Shown one piece after another: positions 54,791 through 64,000 of a stretch of DNA of 64,000 nt. Below the pieces are notes generated by a model. That model was not told the DNA's origin and ran no database searches. It saw only the letters and a program-made list of their open reading frames with translations. The stretch is taken from NCBI GenBank assembly GCA_013180625.2, contig SNVD02004677.1:1-64000 (forward strand), read 5' to 3'. This stretch comes from Boswellia sacra (taxonomy: Eukaryota; Streptophyta; Magnoliopsida; Sapindales; Burseraceae). Each line of letters opens with the position of its first letter. The stretch's first letter is position 1. The position numbers and the translations under genes are program-made.

Positions 54791-57149
54791 AAATCCCCAA
54801 AATTGTTTTGCTCTAAGAGCGGGAATTGCGTGAAATTATTTCGATCTCCCTCTCATCTCTCTCCCGTTTTCGCCCTCTCATCAAATTCTTGTATTCCCTC
54901 TCATTTCTCATCAAATTATTTTCTAAATAATTGCGGGAATTGCAGGAATTGGTCGTGCCAAGCTTCCCTATTTCGGATTTCCATTTTCTCCGCCAAGCGA
55001 ATTCTAACTCCATACATCTTCCGCTTTCTTCCGCTGCTGAGTTTGCCAAACCCATAAGGGATTGTCGAGGCACTTTCTTTCGCTTTCTTCTGCTTTGCTA
55101 CTGGTGAGCTACTTCAACCGAGTCGACGAAGATTGTGGCGAGGGAAATCTGCTGACACAGTTTGCCTGCTTTCTTCCGCTTTGCTACTGGTGAGCCACGT
55201 TTGCTATTGCGTTTGCTATCTTATGTCTGCGTTTGCTATTGCGTTTCCATGGCTTGTTGTTGCTGTTTGCATTTCCATGATGATTTTTTTGTGATCGACT
55301 TCCATTAATTTTCTTTGGGAAATCATAGATTTGCAATAGACATTGTGGATTGCTGTGTGATTTTATATTTCTAGTTGAACTTTGTAATTCATCATTCTTT
55401 TATCATCATACATCGACATTTTTGTGCAACTATTTCATAGATATCAAGACATGGTGAAATTTTTGGAGGCAGTATTGGGTTACTACTCGTGATTTTGGGT
55501 GCCTCTACCTAGTTCTTGGTTAACTAACTTTATATGGCTTATTAATGTATCATTTTGTAAAGTTCTGTGCCCTCTCAGGCTAGTCCTTCTTTAGTGGAAT
55601 GCTTGATATACCTTGTATAGCTATTTTATTCTGATACAATTTGAAAAGTTTCTTATCAAAAATAAATGGGAAAGAGTGACTGCTTTCTAGAAAAGCTCTA
55701 AGGTTAGCTCATAACAAGCATCTTACAATAGCCAAGGCACCGATGAAGCTAGCTGATGGCTGGGCTGCCAGCCCAAATTTAAAAAATAAAAAGATTGTAT
55801 TTAAGTATTTCTAAATACTGTCATTTATATTTCCTTCCTATCAAAAAATATATAATCTCATATATTTCCCAACTGTACCCCTTTTGAAAGTGATATGATA
55901 GACAAGCAAATAAATTATAAACTACAAGCTATTATTAGTACCACTATATATATAACACAAGTTATGGCCACAATCAAAGCCCATCAGATTTTGTCACAAA
56001 AGATCAAAGTTAGAAAAGATTTGCTCAGATCCTAATAAATAATTGTTAAAAACTTATGGAGATCAAACAAGAGTTTGTTTTATAGCATAAATATAAGGAG
56101 CATGTAATTAATTAAATATTCAAAGTCTTTATCTCCAATCCTGTATGTTGAGATAAGATCAAATCTTGTATGTTGAACTTATGTTGCACTTTATTATAAA
56201 TTTCAGTCACAAAGAAACTTACCAGTAATATTGAGCCACTTTTTTGCGAACTGTCATTGATTCATTTCATATGCACTGCTTGTTCATTTCATTTCATATG
56301 CATTGCTTGTTCATTTCATTTCATATAAATTTACTTACCAATTATTATAAATGGATGTTTCATATGCTAAGAATGTGGCTATTTTTGCGAATGAAGAATT
56401 GATTCATTTCATATAAATTTTAGCTTTTCTTGAACATATTGTATATGTAGTAAGTGTACATGAAATGCTCTTTAAATGATCAATCAAGTGTATAAAGTAA
56501 TAACTCTATGGTCCTTGTAAATAGGAAGTGTTGATGGAAAATAAGCAGAACTTGGGCTAGAATTAGTTTTTCTGTGTTGAAAAACTGCTGTAACATTCAT
56601 ATGATCGAAATTTGTAACATTTGATCGAGAACTAGAGTATTTTCTAGCAGCCATGTAGTAGTAGCTTGGAGACTGATTTGCAGTGACCAAGACGTCCATT
56701 GATGAGGTGAATGATGCATCAAAAACTGCATGTGAAGCTAGTTAAACGTGTTTCCATCCCTTTGTATGGCTGCCTGCCCTGTTTCTCCCTTCAAAAACTG
56801 CATAAAGCTAAACACATGCCATGATCACCACTGCCTGTTAACATGATTTTCGCTTGGCTTCGCTCGATTATGCGGCGAATCACACCTAAACAATGGCAAT
56901 CACCCAGTTTCTAATGTTAAATACTGTCTGAAATAAATTGTAACATATGGTTAGGGAATTTTTTTTTGTTTTAAGTGTCGTAGAACCACTTTGCAAAGAA
57001 TTGTGTTGATCGCTTTCCCCTTGGATTAGATTCCTTTGCAGTTCATGGACTGTGCTTTCAAATTCTTCTCTATACATACTGTTTTGAAGATAAATTACGA
57101 ATTTAATCACAATGTAGTTATCTTATATGTTATATCTTCCTGTCAACAG
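54791..57149 (+). other. Leader region of CACTA 2 with a duplicated splice-donor-like block
   Basis: No coding gene recognised. A 27-base block ending CTTTGCTACTGGTGAGC occurs at 55083-55109 and 55169-55195 with one difference. Each ends like a 5' splice site (CTG/GTGAGC), and GCTGACACAG between them could be an acceptor, so this may be the duplicated 5' exon of a transposon transcript. 56240-56340 holds three copies of a TTCATTTCATATGCATTGCTTG phrase. 56699-56723 repeats 25 bases of the transposase gene. The minus frame 56484-56699 is unassigned. Confidence 0.5.
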
Positions 57150-57284
57150 GTACAACTTTTTAGACAAATCCATACTCACGTGCCATTGCATGTTCCTGGG
57201 ATTGAAGGTTTGGTCATTCCTAGTAAAACTGGAGGATGTATTTTGAAAGTATTTGGTGGCAATACTGCACTTGTACGTTGGGAG
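57150..57284 (+). pseudogene. Orphan exon of 45 codons, source gene not recognised
   Basis: Exactly 135 bases, open in one frame, bordered by CTGTCAACAG upstream and GAG/GTAAAT downstream. It reads VQLFRQIHTHVPLHVPGIEG, LVIPSKTGGCILKVFGGN, TALVRWE. The polypeptide looks like part of a folded host protein, and both splice borders are good, but I cannot name the family. It lies 315 bases before the glutathione transferase fragment on the same strand, so it is probably another captured host exon. Confidence 0.55.
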
Positions 57285-57599
57285 GTAAATGTTCAACAGT
57301 TTCTAGACCTTTCAAGTTGTTGAATCTTTCTTTACTTTCCAAAATGTTAGCCAAATTTTGTGGGACTCTACGAGTCTAGGGCAGTTTTAAATAAAATAGT
57401 TATACTACATTTGTCAAGGAATTGAATCATAGAAGTCACTTTTCAGTTTTTTCATAAAATAAAATAATTGAATCATAAAATAAAATAGTTATGCTAAGCT
57501 TAATATGATACCTGCAATGGCAATGCAGCATTTTTCAGTTTTTTCTCTTTTATCGTGAGTCGCCTCTGTTTCAATTGAAGTCTATAAAACCTTGTGCAG

Positions 57600-58185
57600 G
57601 AGAATTTATGCTAAACTGTATTCTTACTGGAGGAGTTCATGTTCTTGGCGTGTCCGAATTGCCCTCAACTTGAAAGGTTCACTCTTCTATCTCAACTTGT
57701 TTTCTTCTTGTCTTATTGTTCTTTATTTGAGGGAAAACAAAAAAGTTGAAACTTCAGTCAATTTATTGCAGGTATAGAATATGAGTACAAAACAGTTAAT
57801 TTGGTGAAGGGAGAGCAGTTCAGCCCTGGTGAGTGTTTGGTTAAGGTTTTTGACGATACTATATTACCCAATTCATTTAAAGTTGAGTTGTGTTTCATTT
57901 CTTTTTCTTTTTGATGTTTGTTTTTCTAGAATTCACAAAGCTTAATCCTTTGGGTTATGTCCCGGCGTTGGTTGAAGTAGATTTTGTTCTTTCTGATTCC
58001 TTTGCTATTCTATTGGTTAGTCATGTGATTCATTTTAATTTCCTTTTTATTCTTTCCTTCTTTTATTTCATAAAAATGATTTGGTTTTTCGCTATTAACT
58101 GTGTTGTTTACAGTATCTAGAAGAGAAATTTCCTCAACACCCCCTTTTGCCTTCTGAGCTTAAGATAAAAGCCATCAACTACCAA
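57600..58185 (+). pseudogene. Zeta-class glutathione transferase / maleylacetoacetate isomerase fragment, first four exons
   Basis: GSTZ isomerises maleylacetoacetate in tyrosine breakdown, in the cytosol. Exons 57600-57676, 57772-57828, 57930-58015 and 58114-58185 join in phase through intact AG and GT sites. They encode the N-terminal thioredoxin-fold domain: LYSYWRSSCSWRVRIALNLK (the SSCxxRVRIAL active-site signature), GIEYEYKTVNLVKGEQFSP, EFTKLNPLGYVPALVEVDFV with SDSFAI, and YLEEKFPQHPLLPSELKIKA. No stop or frameshift is seen. The C-terminal helical domain, roughly half of the usual 220 residues, is missing: after NYQ only intron-like sequence follows. It should be read as a fresh transduplicate inside CACTA 2. 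Confidence 0.93.
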
Positions 58186-58964
58186 GTTAGTTCCATTTGC
58201 CTTCTTTTGTTTGGTTCGCCTATCCCTTGGCTTGATGTAGTACAATTTTCGCTGTGATTTATTTCCACCATTATTTAAGAAGCCTCTACGTACAATTTTG
58301 TATTGTTCTTGCTGATGAAGTGCGTATTTCGCTGTGTTTTAATTTGTAAACTACTTTTAATCACAAATACATGAGTTAGTGCTTTTATTCTTCTGTGTGT
58401 GGGTATGGCTTTTTCATATTTTTTCCCCTTTATGTGCTGATTGCAGTTCTGCAAGATGTTGCTTGCTTGCTGATTAGACATTGTTTTGCTGTTAATTTGG
58501 TTTTGCTGATTAGACATTGCTGATTAGAATTTCCTTTTAATTTTGTTTTCCTGTGGAATTTCTGTTATTAAACTAAACTAATATTTTAGGCAGGTGGTAT
58601 CACGGAGTAGTAATATTTTAGGTCTGGGATAAATATTTCAGACCCGTAATAGCTAAGCCTAAATATTTTTGTGAGACGAAATTCAATACTAGATGTACCC
58701 ATGTCATACCCGAACATAGAACAATATCAAATTAAAATTATATGAGCATACACAACAATTCTAAGATAATAATTAAAAAAAAAGGCTTCGTGACCTATTG
58801 ATGATAAATGTAGATTTTGAACCATTCTTTATTCTTGCAATTTTTGTAACAAAAAATTTTCTGTTATAAATTAAATGAAATAATGATTGGTCAATTTTAT
58901 TATATAGGAAACTCATTGCTGTGGAAAAAAGGACAACAAACTATGAAACCTAATGAAAATAGCC
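58186..58964 (+). other. Intron-like and AT-rich stretch after the GSTZ fragment
   Basis: Starts with the donor of GSTZ exon 4 (GTTAGTT). No further GST exon was found. 58622-58645 holds a GGTCTG/CAGACC hairpin. Otherwise nothing recognisable. Confidence 0.5.
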
Positions 58965-59740
58965 CAAATTGCCTTAAAAAATTGCAAGAATAGCCCACAT
59001 GCTAGGTTAGCCTTAAAAAATTGGTAAATGGGCTGGCAGAAAATAGCCCACATGTTAGGTTAGCCTTAAAAAATTGGTTAATGGGCTGGCAGAAAATAGC
59101 TCACATGCTAGGTTAGCCTTAAAAAATTGGTAAATGGGCTAGCAGAAAATAGCTCACATGCTAGGTTAGCCTTAAAAAATTGGTTAATGGGCTGGCAGAA
59201 AATAGCCCATTCATGCTAGGTTAGCCTTAAAAAATTGGTTAATGGGCTGGCAGAAAATAGCCCACATGCTAGGTTAGCCTTAAAAAATTGCCAGCCCATT
59301 AACCAAAAAAAGAATGACACCAGCCCACCAAAATAGCAAAATATGCCAGCCCACTCAACAAAAGCCCACAAAGCTAAGGAAAATGACCAGCCCATTAAAC
59401 ACAAAATGCATGACACCAGCCCACTAAAATTGAAAAATATGCTAGCCCATTCAACAAAAGCCCACAAACCTATTCAACATTGCTAGCCCATTAAACGCAA
59501 AGAATGACACCAGCCCACTAAACTTGAAAATTCTGCCAGCCCACTCAACCTTTAGCCCACAAACCTAAGGAAAATGACCAGCCCATTAAACACAAAATGC
59601 ATGACACCAGCCCACTAAACTTAAAAATTTAGCCAGCCCACTCAACCTTTAGCCCATAAACCTAAGGATAATGACCAGCCCATTAAACACAAAATGCATG
59701 ACACCATCCCACTAAACTAAAAAACCTTTGCACGTGAAAA
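58965..59740. repeat. Tandem array rich in AGCCCA / TGGGCT
   Basis: 58965-59290 is about six units of some 55 bases: TAGCCCACATGCTAGGTTAG, CCTTAAAAAATTGG, TTAATGGGCTGGCAGAAAA. From 59285 to 59740 the motif order changes to CCAGCCCATTAA, ATGACACCAGCCCACTAAA, GCCAGCCCACTCAACC repeated in units of about 110 bases, so GGGCTGGC of the first half faces GCCAGCCC of the second. It ends about 260 bases before the transposase ATG. Confidence 0.88.
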
Positions 59741-60001
59741 AAATGCCACAACAAAAGCAAATTAGGCAACCCATAAAATCCAAAAAATTATAAAATAAAA
59801 GACACCACCCCACTAACCCTAAAAAGCAAAAAAAAAAAAAAGAAGGACAACTTATCCAACAAAAATACCTACAGTCTTTGTTAATTATTATCGTTATTTT
59901 GTTTTGTCTATGTTTGTTATTCATGCTTAGAAATTGTTCAATAGTTATTAGTTGACCTATCTTGATATGGATTACATCTACTTTCTTCAAGGAACATATC
60001 T

Positions 60002-63000
60002 ATGGATAAGAGTTGGATTGACTTACAAAATCGATGTTGTCAAGCATATTTTAGAGGGGTTGAGGGATTTTTAACTTTTGCTTTTGGCAATCTAGTTAAT
60101 GATACTAGAATTTTATGTCCTTGTAAGAAATGTCACAATCGATATCGTTTGGATAGATTCACAGCAAGAGAGCATTTAATTTGTAAAGGGTTTCTTAGAA
60201 CATATAAAAGGTGGACCTTACACGGAGAACAATATACACCACCTGAGTCTGACCAACCCAACCAACCCAACCAACATTTTGAGGTTGGTTGTGATTCCAC
60301 TGTAGGTGATGATATGGTTGAAATGATACATGAAGCCATTGGGATTTCGAATAATGATTTTGGTTAAGGTAGTAGTCTTCCATTGGATCAAGAAACTGAG
60401 AGATATTTAAAACTTCTTCAGGAGGCAGAGTGTCCCTTGTATCCAGGTTGTGAGATTTTTACTTCACTTTCATTTACTGTTCAACTTTTGCAACTAAAAG
60501 TGTTGCACGGATGGACGGACACTTCAATGACAAAGTTACTAAAACTTTTGAAGAAAGCCTTTCCAGAAAAATCCAAAATTCCTTCTTCATATTATGAGGC
60601 ACAAACGATAACTACTGACTTGGGGTTTACATACCAGTCTTGGGATGCTTGTCCCAACAATTGTATATTGTTTAGAGGTGAGTTTGGAAATTTGGACAGG
60701 TGTTGCATATGCCATCAATCTCGATATAAGAATTTTGATGAGGTGAATGATGCATCAAATCCCAATGGTAAAATTGCTGCAAAACAAGTTAGATACTTTC
60801 CATTAATTCCTAGGTTGCAAAGATTATTCATCTCTTCAAAAACTACTTCTTTAATGCGATGGCATGCAGAAGATCGTATTAAAGATGGTGTACTAAGACA
60901 TCCCGCTGATAGCCCTTGTTGGAGAACTTTTGATGAAAAGCATCCTGCTTTTGCTGCTGATTCTTGTAATGTCAGACTTGGATTGGCAGCAGATGGATTT
61001 AATCCATTCAGGACTATGTCCATAGCATATAGTACATGGCCTATTGTGTTGATGCCATACAACTTACGTCCTTGGTTGTGTATGAAAGAAACTTTTTTCA
61101 TTTTATCTGTGCTAATAGATGGTCCAAAAGGTCCTGGAAATAAGATTGATGTCTATATGCAGCCGTTGATTGATGAATTAAAACAATTATGGAGTGAAGG
61201 TGTAGTAACCTATGATGCATCGTGTCAACAAATGTTCAAGCTACATGCAGCATTATTATGGACTATCAATGACTTTCCAACATATGCTAATCTATCGGGT
61301 TGGAGCACTAAAGGTGAGAAAGCATGTCCCTGCTGTTTGGAAAATACGGTATCTAAATGATTGTCTCATGGTAGAAAATTCTGTTACATGGGTCATCGGC
61401 GATACTTGCCCAGTACTCATAGATTTCGAAGGGATAGGATATCGTTTAATGGGAAAGCGGAATTGGGACACCTCCAACTTGCTTGTCTGGTGTTGATGTA
61501 AAAAGACAATTAGAAAATGTTCTAACCGAATATAAGATGGAAGACCTTCAGAGAAGAGTGAATCATTCTGAAATGACAAATCAAGCAAACATTTGGAAGA
61601 AGAAAAGCATTTTCTTTGAACTACCATATTGGGAGCATAACTTGATAAGACATAATCTTGACGTCATGCACATTGAGAAGAATGTATGTGATAATATACT
61701 CTGGACATTGTTAGGGGATTCGAGGAAATCAAAAGATTCATTGAAGGCTCGACTTGATTTGGCGGAAATGAAAATTAGGAGAGCACTGCATCCTCAACAA
61801 CGCGGTGCTAACAAATTGTATTTACCTCCTGCATGCTTCTCAATGAACAAAGATAATAAAGATGTCTTTCTGAGTATGTTGAAGAAAGTGAAGTTACCAG
61901 ATGGTTATGCATCAAATATTCGACGGCATGTTCACATGAAAGAGTGGAGCATTTTAGGTTTGAAAAGTCATGATAATCATATTTTGATACAACAATTGCT
62001 TCCTCTTGCTGCTCGAAGGGCTTTGCCAAAAAATGTTGTTACTTTGATTGAGTTAGCAAACTTTTTCAAGCAACTGTGCTCCAAAGTGAATACTGTAGAT
62101 GACTTAAACTCTATTCAACATCGAGTTGTGCTTACACTCTACAATCTTGAGAAAATTTTTCCACCTTCATTCTTTGACATAATGGAGCATTTGCCCATTC
62201 ATCTTGCTCAAGAGGCATCTTTAGCGGGACCGGTACAATTTCGATGGATGTATCCTATTGAAAGGTTTTTTTAAATCACATGTTATCTAATGTTATTTTA
62301 ACTTCCATTCTTATCAACGAATATATATTTAGAAATCTTTCAGATTCTATAGGTATTTACTAACTTTGAAGAGATATGTGCGCAATCGTGCACACCCGGA
62401 GGCTTCTATTGCTAAGGGATATCTACTGGAGGAGTGCATAAATTTTTGTTCAAGATATCTTGATGAGGTCGAAACTAAAATTAATCAAGGACCCCGAAAT
62501 AAGGATGGTACCTCAAGTGAAGGAGAGCATTTTGAACTTGATCATGTATCTTGGGTTCAAGCACATAGATATGTGCTAGTTAATACACCTTGTATTGATC
62601 CCTTTCGAGAGTAAGATATGCATCATCATTTCTTTTTCTAAGCAACTTAGTGAAGTTGACTTGCATAGTTAGTAATGTCTTTTGATGTCTTCTGACACAG
62701 GAAGCATCTAAATGAACTTCAACGACAAATGCCCCGTTCTACTATTCATGAAATCCATAAAGAGCATAACAAAACCTTCCATGAATGGTTTCGAAGTTAT
62801 GTAAGTGTTAGCTATCTATTGAAGTGCTACCATTATACTGACTTTCGATTCTAACTATGTGTTCGTATAGGTTCACTCCTTACAAGAGACCTCAAATGTA
62901 TCACTGTCCAAGGAAATCATCAATTTAGCTAATGGGCCTAAATCGGGCGCACATCGCTATAAATCTTATGTTGTTAATGGCTTCAAATTTTGAACCAAAG

Positions 63001-63572
63001 ACACGGATAAGCACAAGACAACTCAGCAATGTGGTGTTATTTTGAAGGCTGATACCATAAGCTATGCTAGTGGACGAGATAAAAATCCTCTTTCAGGTAG
63101 TGTTACATTTCTAGGAGTGTTAACAGATATAATTCAAATTCGTTATGTCAATGACATGACTTTTATGTTGTTCAAGTGTGATTGGGTTGATAATCGGATT
63201 GGAAAGACGTGTGATGAATTTGACTTCACGATGGTTAATTTTAATCATCTATTATATAAAGATAATCATGTGGATGATGAGCTTTTCATTTTAGCAGAAC
63301 AAGCTGAGCAAGTTTGTTATATTCAAGATCCAATGGATGAAGATTGGCATGTTGTGCTTAAAATGACAATGAGAGATACATATGATTTCAATTCCAAAAG
63401 TTCATCTACTGCAAACATGGTGCCATAAGTTGAGCTATATACACAACAAGAATTTGATGAAAGAGGTTATTTTCGTGAGGAAGATGTTCAATGGGTTCGG
63501 CAAGGAGTTGAAGGCACAACAATTATCATCAATACAGAAGACAACGATGATGAGATGGACGATATTGATTGA
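60002..63572 (+). pseudogene. TNP2-type (En/Spm) CACTA transposase, nearly full length with several lesions
   Basis: Cuts and joins the element at its CACTA termini in the nucleus. ATG 60002 opens a transposase-associated zinc domain (CPCKKCHNRYRLD). The TNP2 core follows: LKVLHGWTDTSMTKLLKLLK, CPNNCILFRGE, CCICHQSRY, AADGFNPFRTMS, LLWTINDFPTYANLSGWSTK, and LDVMHIEKNVCDN. The DUF4218-like part (NVVTLIELANFFKQLCSK, IMEHLPIHLAQEASLAGPVQ) leads over introns 62265-62343, 62611-62700 and 62801-62870 to the DUF4216-like part (FLGVLTDIIQIRY, LFKCDWVDNR). Lesions: TAA 60365, TGA 61358, a frameshift near 61465, TGA 62991 and TAA 63426. Splice sites are intact. Gene order and domains match autonomous CACTA elements. 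Confidence 0.93.
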
Positions 63573-63818
63573 CTACTCTTTTGGGCATGCTCTTTTTTTC
63601 TGTCATTTTGTATCTTATTCTGGTTTTGCTGGGCATTTGTCATATATCCTCCCTCGAATGGGTGTAACAATAATTTTCTTTGAATGAAGTAAATATTTTG
63701 TTCTTTTTTGTTTTTCTTAAACGGATTGTGATTTTTTTTATATGCATATGTTTCATATTGTGATATATACAAAATGATGTTAACATGGTTATCTATTTTT
63801 GTTTTTTTGTAGGTAACT

Positions 63819-63931
63819 ATGCCACCAAAGATACATCGAGACATTTCAATGGAGAGTATAATACAACGGGAAGCAGAATCTTGACGACAATCGACATCTT
63901 CCCAAACTCAGACAAATAATGGAGAGCAAGG
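63819..63931 (+). pseudogene. First exon of a second CACTA gene (TNPA-like position)
   Basis: ATG at 63819 after an AG-rich acceptor (TTTTTTTGTAG) begins MPPKIHRDISMESIIQREAE and meets an in-frame TGA, then a Gln/Ser/Thr-rich stretch to a donor GTATCT. A second, TNPA-like gene is expected after TNP2 in this order. No domain can be seen in so short a piece. Confidence 0.45.
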
Positions 63932-64000
63932 TATCTACATAAATAACATTTCTTTACTAATTAATATGTAAATTTTTTTTCTCATTTGTTTATTTGTTTT

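Larger units (their letters stand above)
54671..64000 (+). mobile_element. CACTA element 2: left end, captured fragments and TNP2 transposase; right end off-window
   Basis: CACTACAAGAATCAGGGGCG at 54671 starts the element. Going right: GC-rich subterminal palindromes, a possible promoter region, an orphan exon, a glutathione transferase fragment, a TGGGCT/AGCCCA array, then the TNP2-type transposase gene on the plus strand and the start of a second gene. No closing terminus is seen before 64000. The possible 3-bp TSD is TTA. Confidence 0.82.

Noticed and set aside
57890..58120. 76-codon hydrophobic frame suggesting a membrane peptide
   Set aside because: It is read-through of GSTZ exon 3 into its introns; exon borders explain the sequence.

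Overview
This is a nuclear DNA window from a flowering plant, most likely a dicot-like genome, although the species cannot be fixed from the sequence. It is AT-rich and holds no complete host gene. Almost all of it is a pile of decayed, nested transposable elements: Ty3/gypsy elements of Athila and Tat type, a Ty1/copia Sirevirus, and CACTA DNA transposons. No tRNA, rRNA or CRISPR was seen.

Layout. 1-3327 is the 3' end of an Athila-type element (A, + strand) carrying a broken LOG-like gene. It is inserted in the reverse transcriptase of a second Athila-like element (B, - strand, 3328-6260). 6261-11063 is AT-rich repeat DNA plus the 5' end of a Tat element (I). 11742-18361 is a complete, TSD-flanked, gag-only relative of A (C, TSD ATAGT), inserted in an old minus-strand LTR (copy 1). 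19613-21399 has no recognisable gene. 21400-28948 is a truncated Sirevirus (E, - strand) with an env-like region, its pol split by a solo LTR (F, TSD GTACT). 28949-40187 is a near-complete Athila-type element (D, - strand) with gag, protease, RT, RNase H, integrase, an accessory ORF and a LOG-like gene between two LTRs. 40188-41526 is Tat pol (H). 41527-49451 is a pair of old minus-strand LTRs (copies 2 and 3) around an antisense plant-mobile-domain gene and minisatellites. 50990-51240 is a Tat integrase tail, cut by a CACTA end.

51241-64000 is CACTA territory. Between two CACTACAAGAA ends lie exon/intron fragments of DNA topoisomerase I and a beta-galactosidase, both on the - strand. After the second end come one unassigned 45-codon exon, four exons of a zeta-class glutathione transferase, a tandem array rich in AGCCCA/TGGGCT, and a nearly full but broken TNP2-type transposase gene followed by the start of a second transposon gene.

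The most notable content is host-gene capture by two mechanisms. The Athila-type family carries an intronless, full-length LOG (cytokinin riboside monophosphate phosphoribohydrolase) cassette in sense orientation upstream of its 3' LTR. The cassette is at the same place in two copies and absent from a third. The CACTA elements carry genomic gene fragments that keep their introns. I could not run alignments, so relationships are read by eye, and boundaries without a TSD or splice site are approximate.
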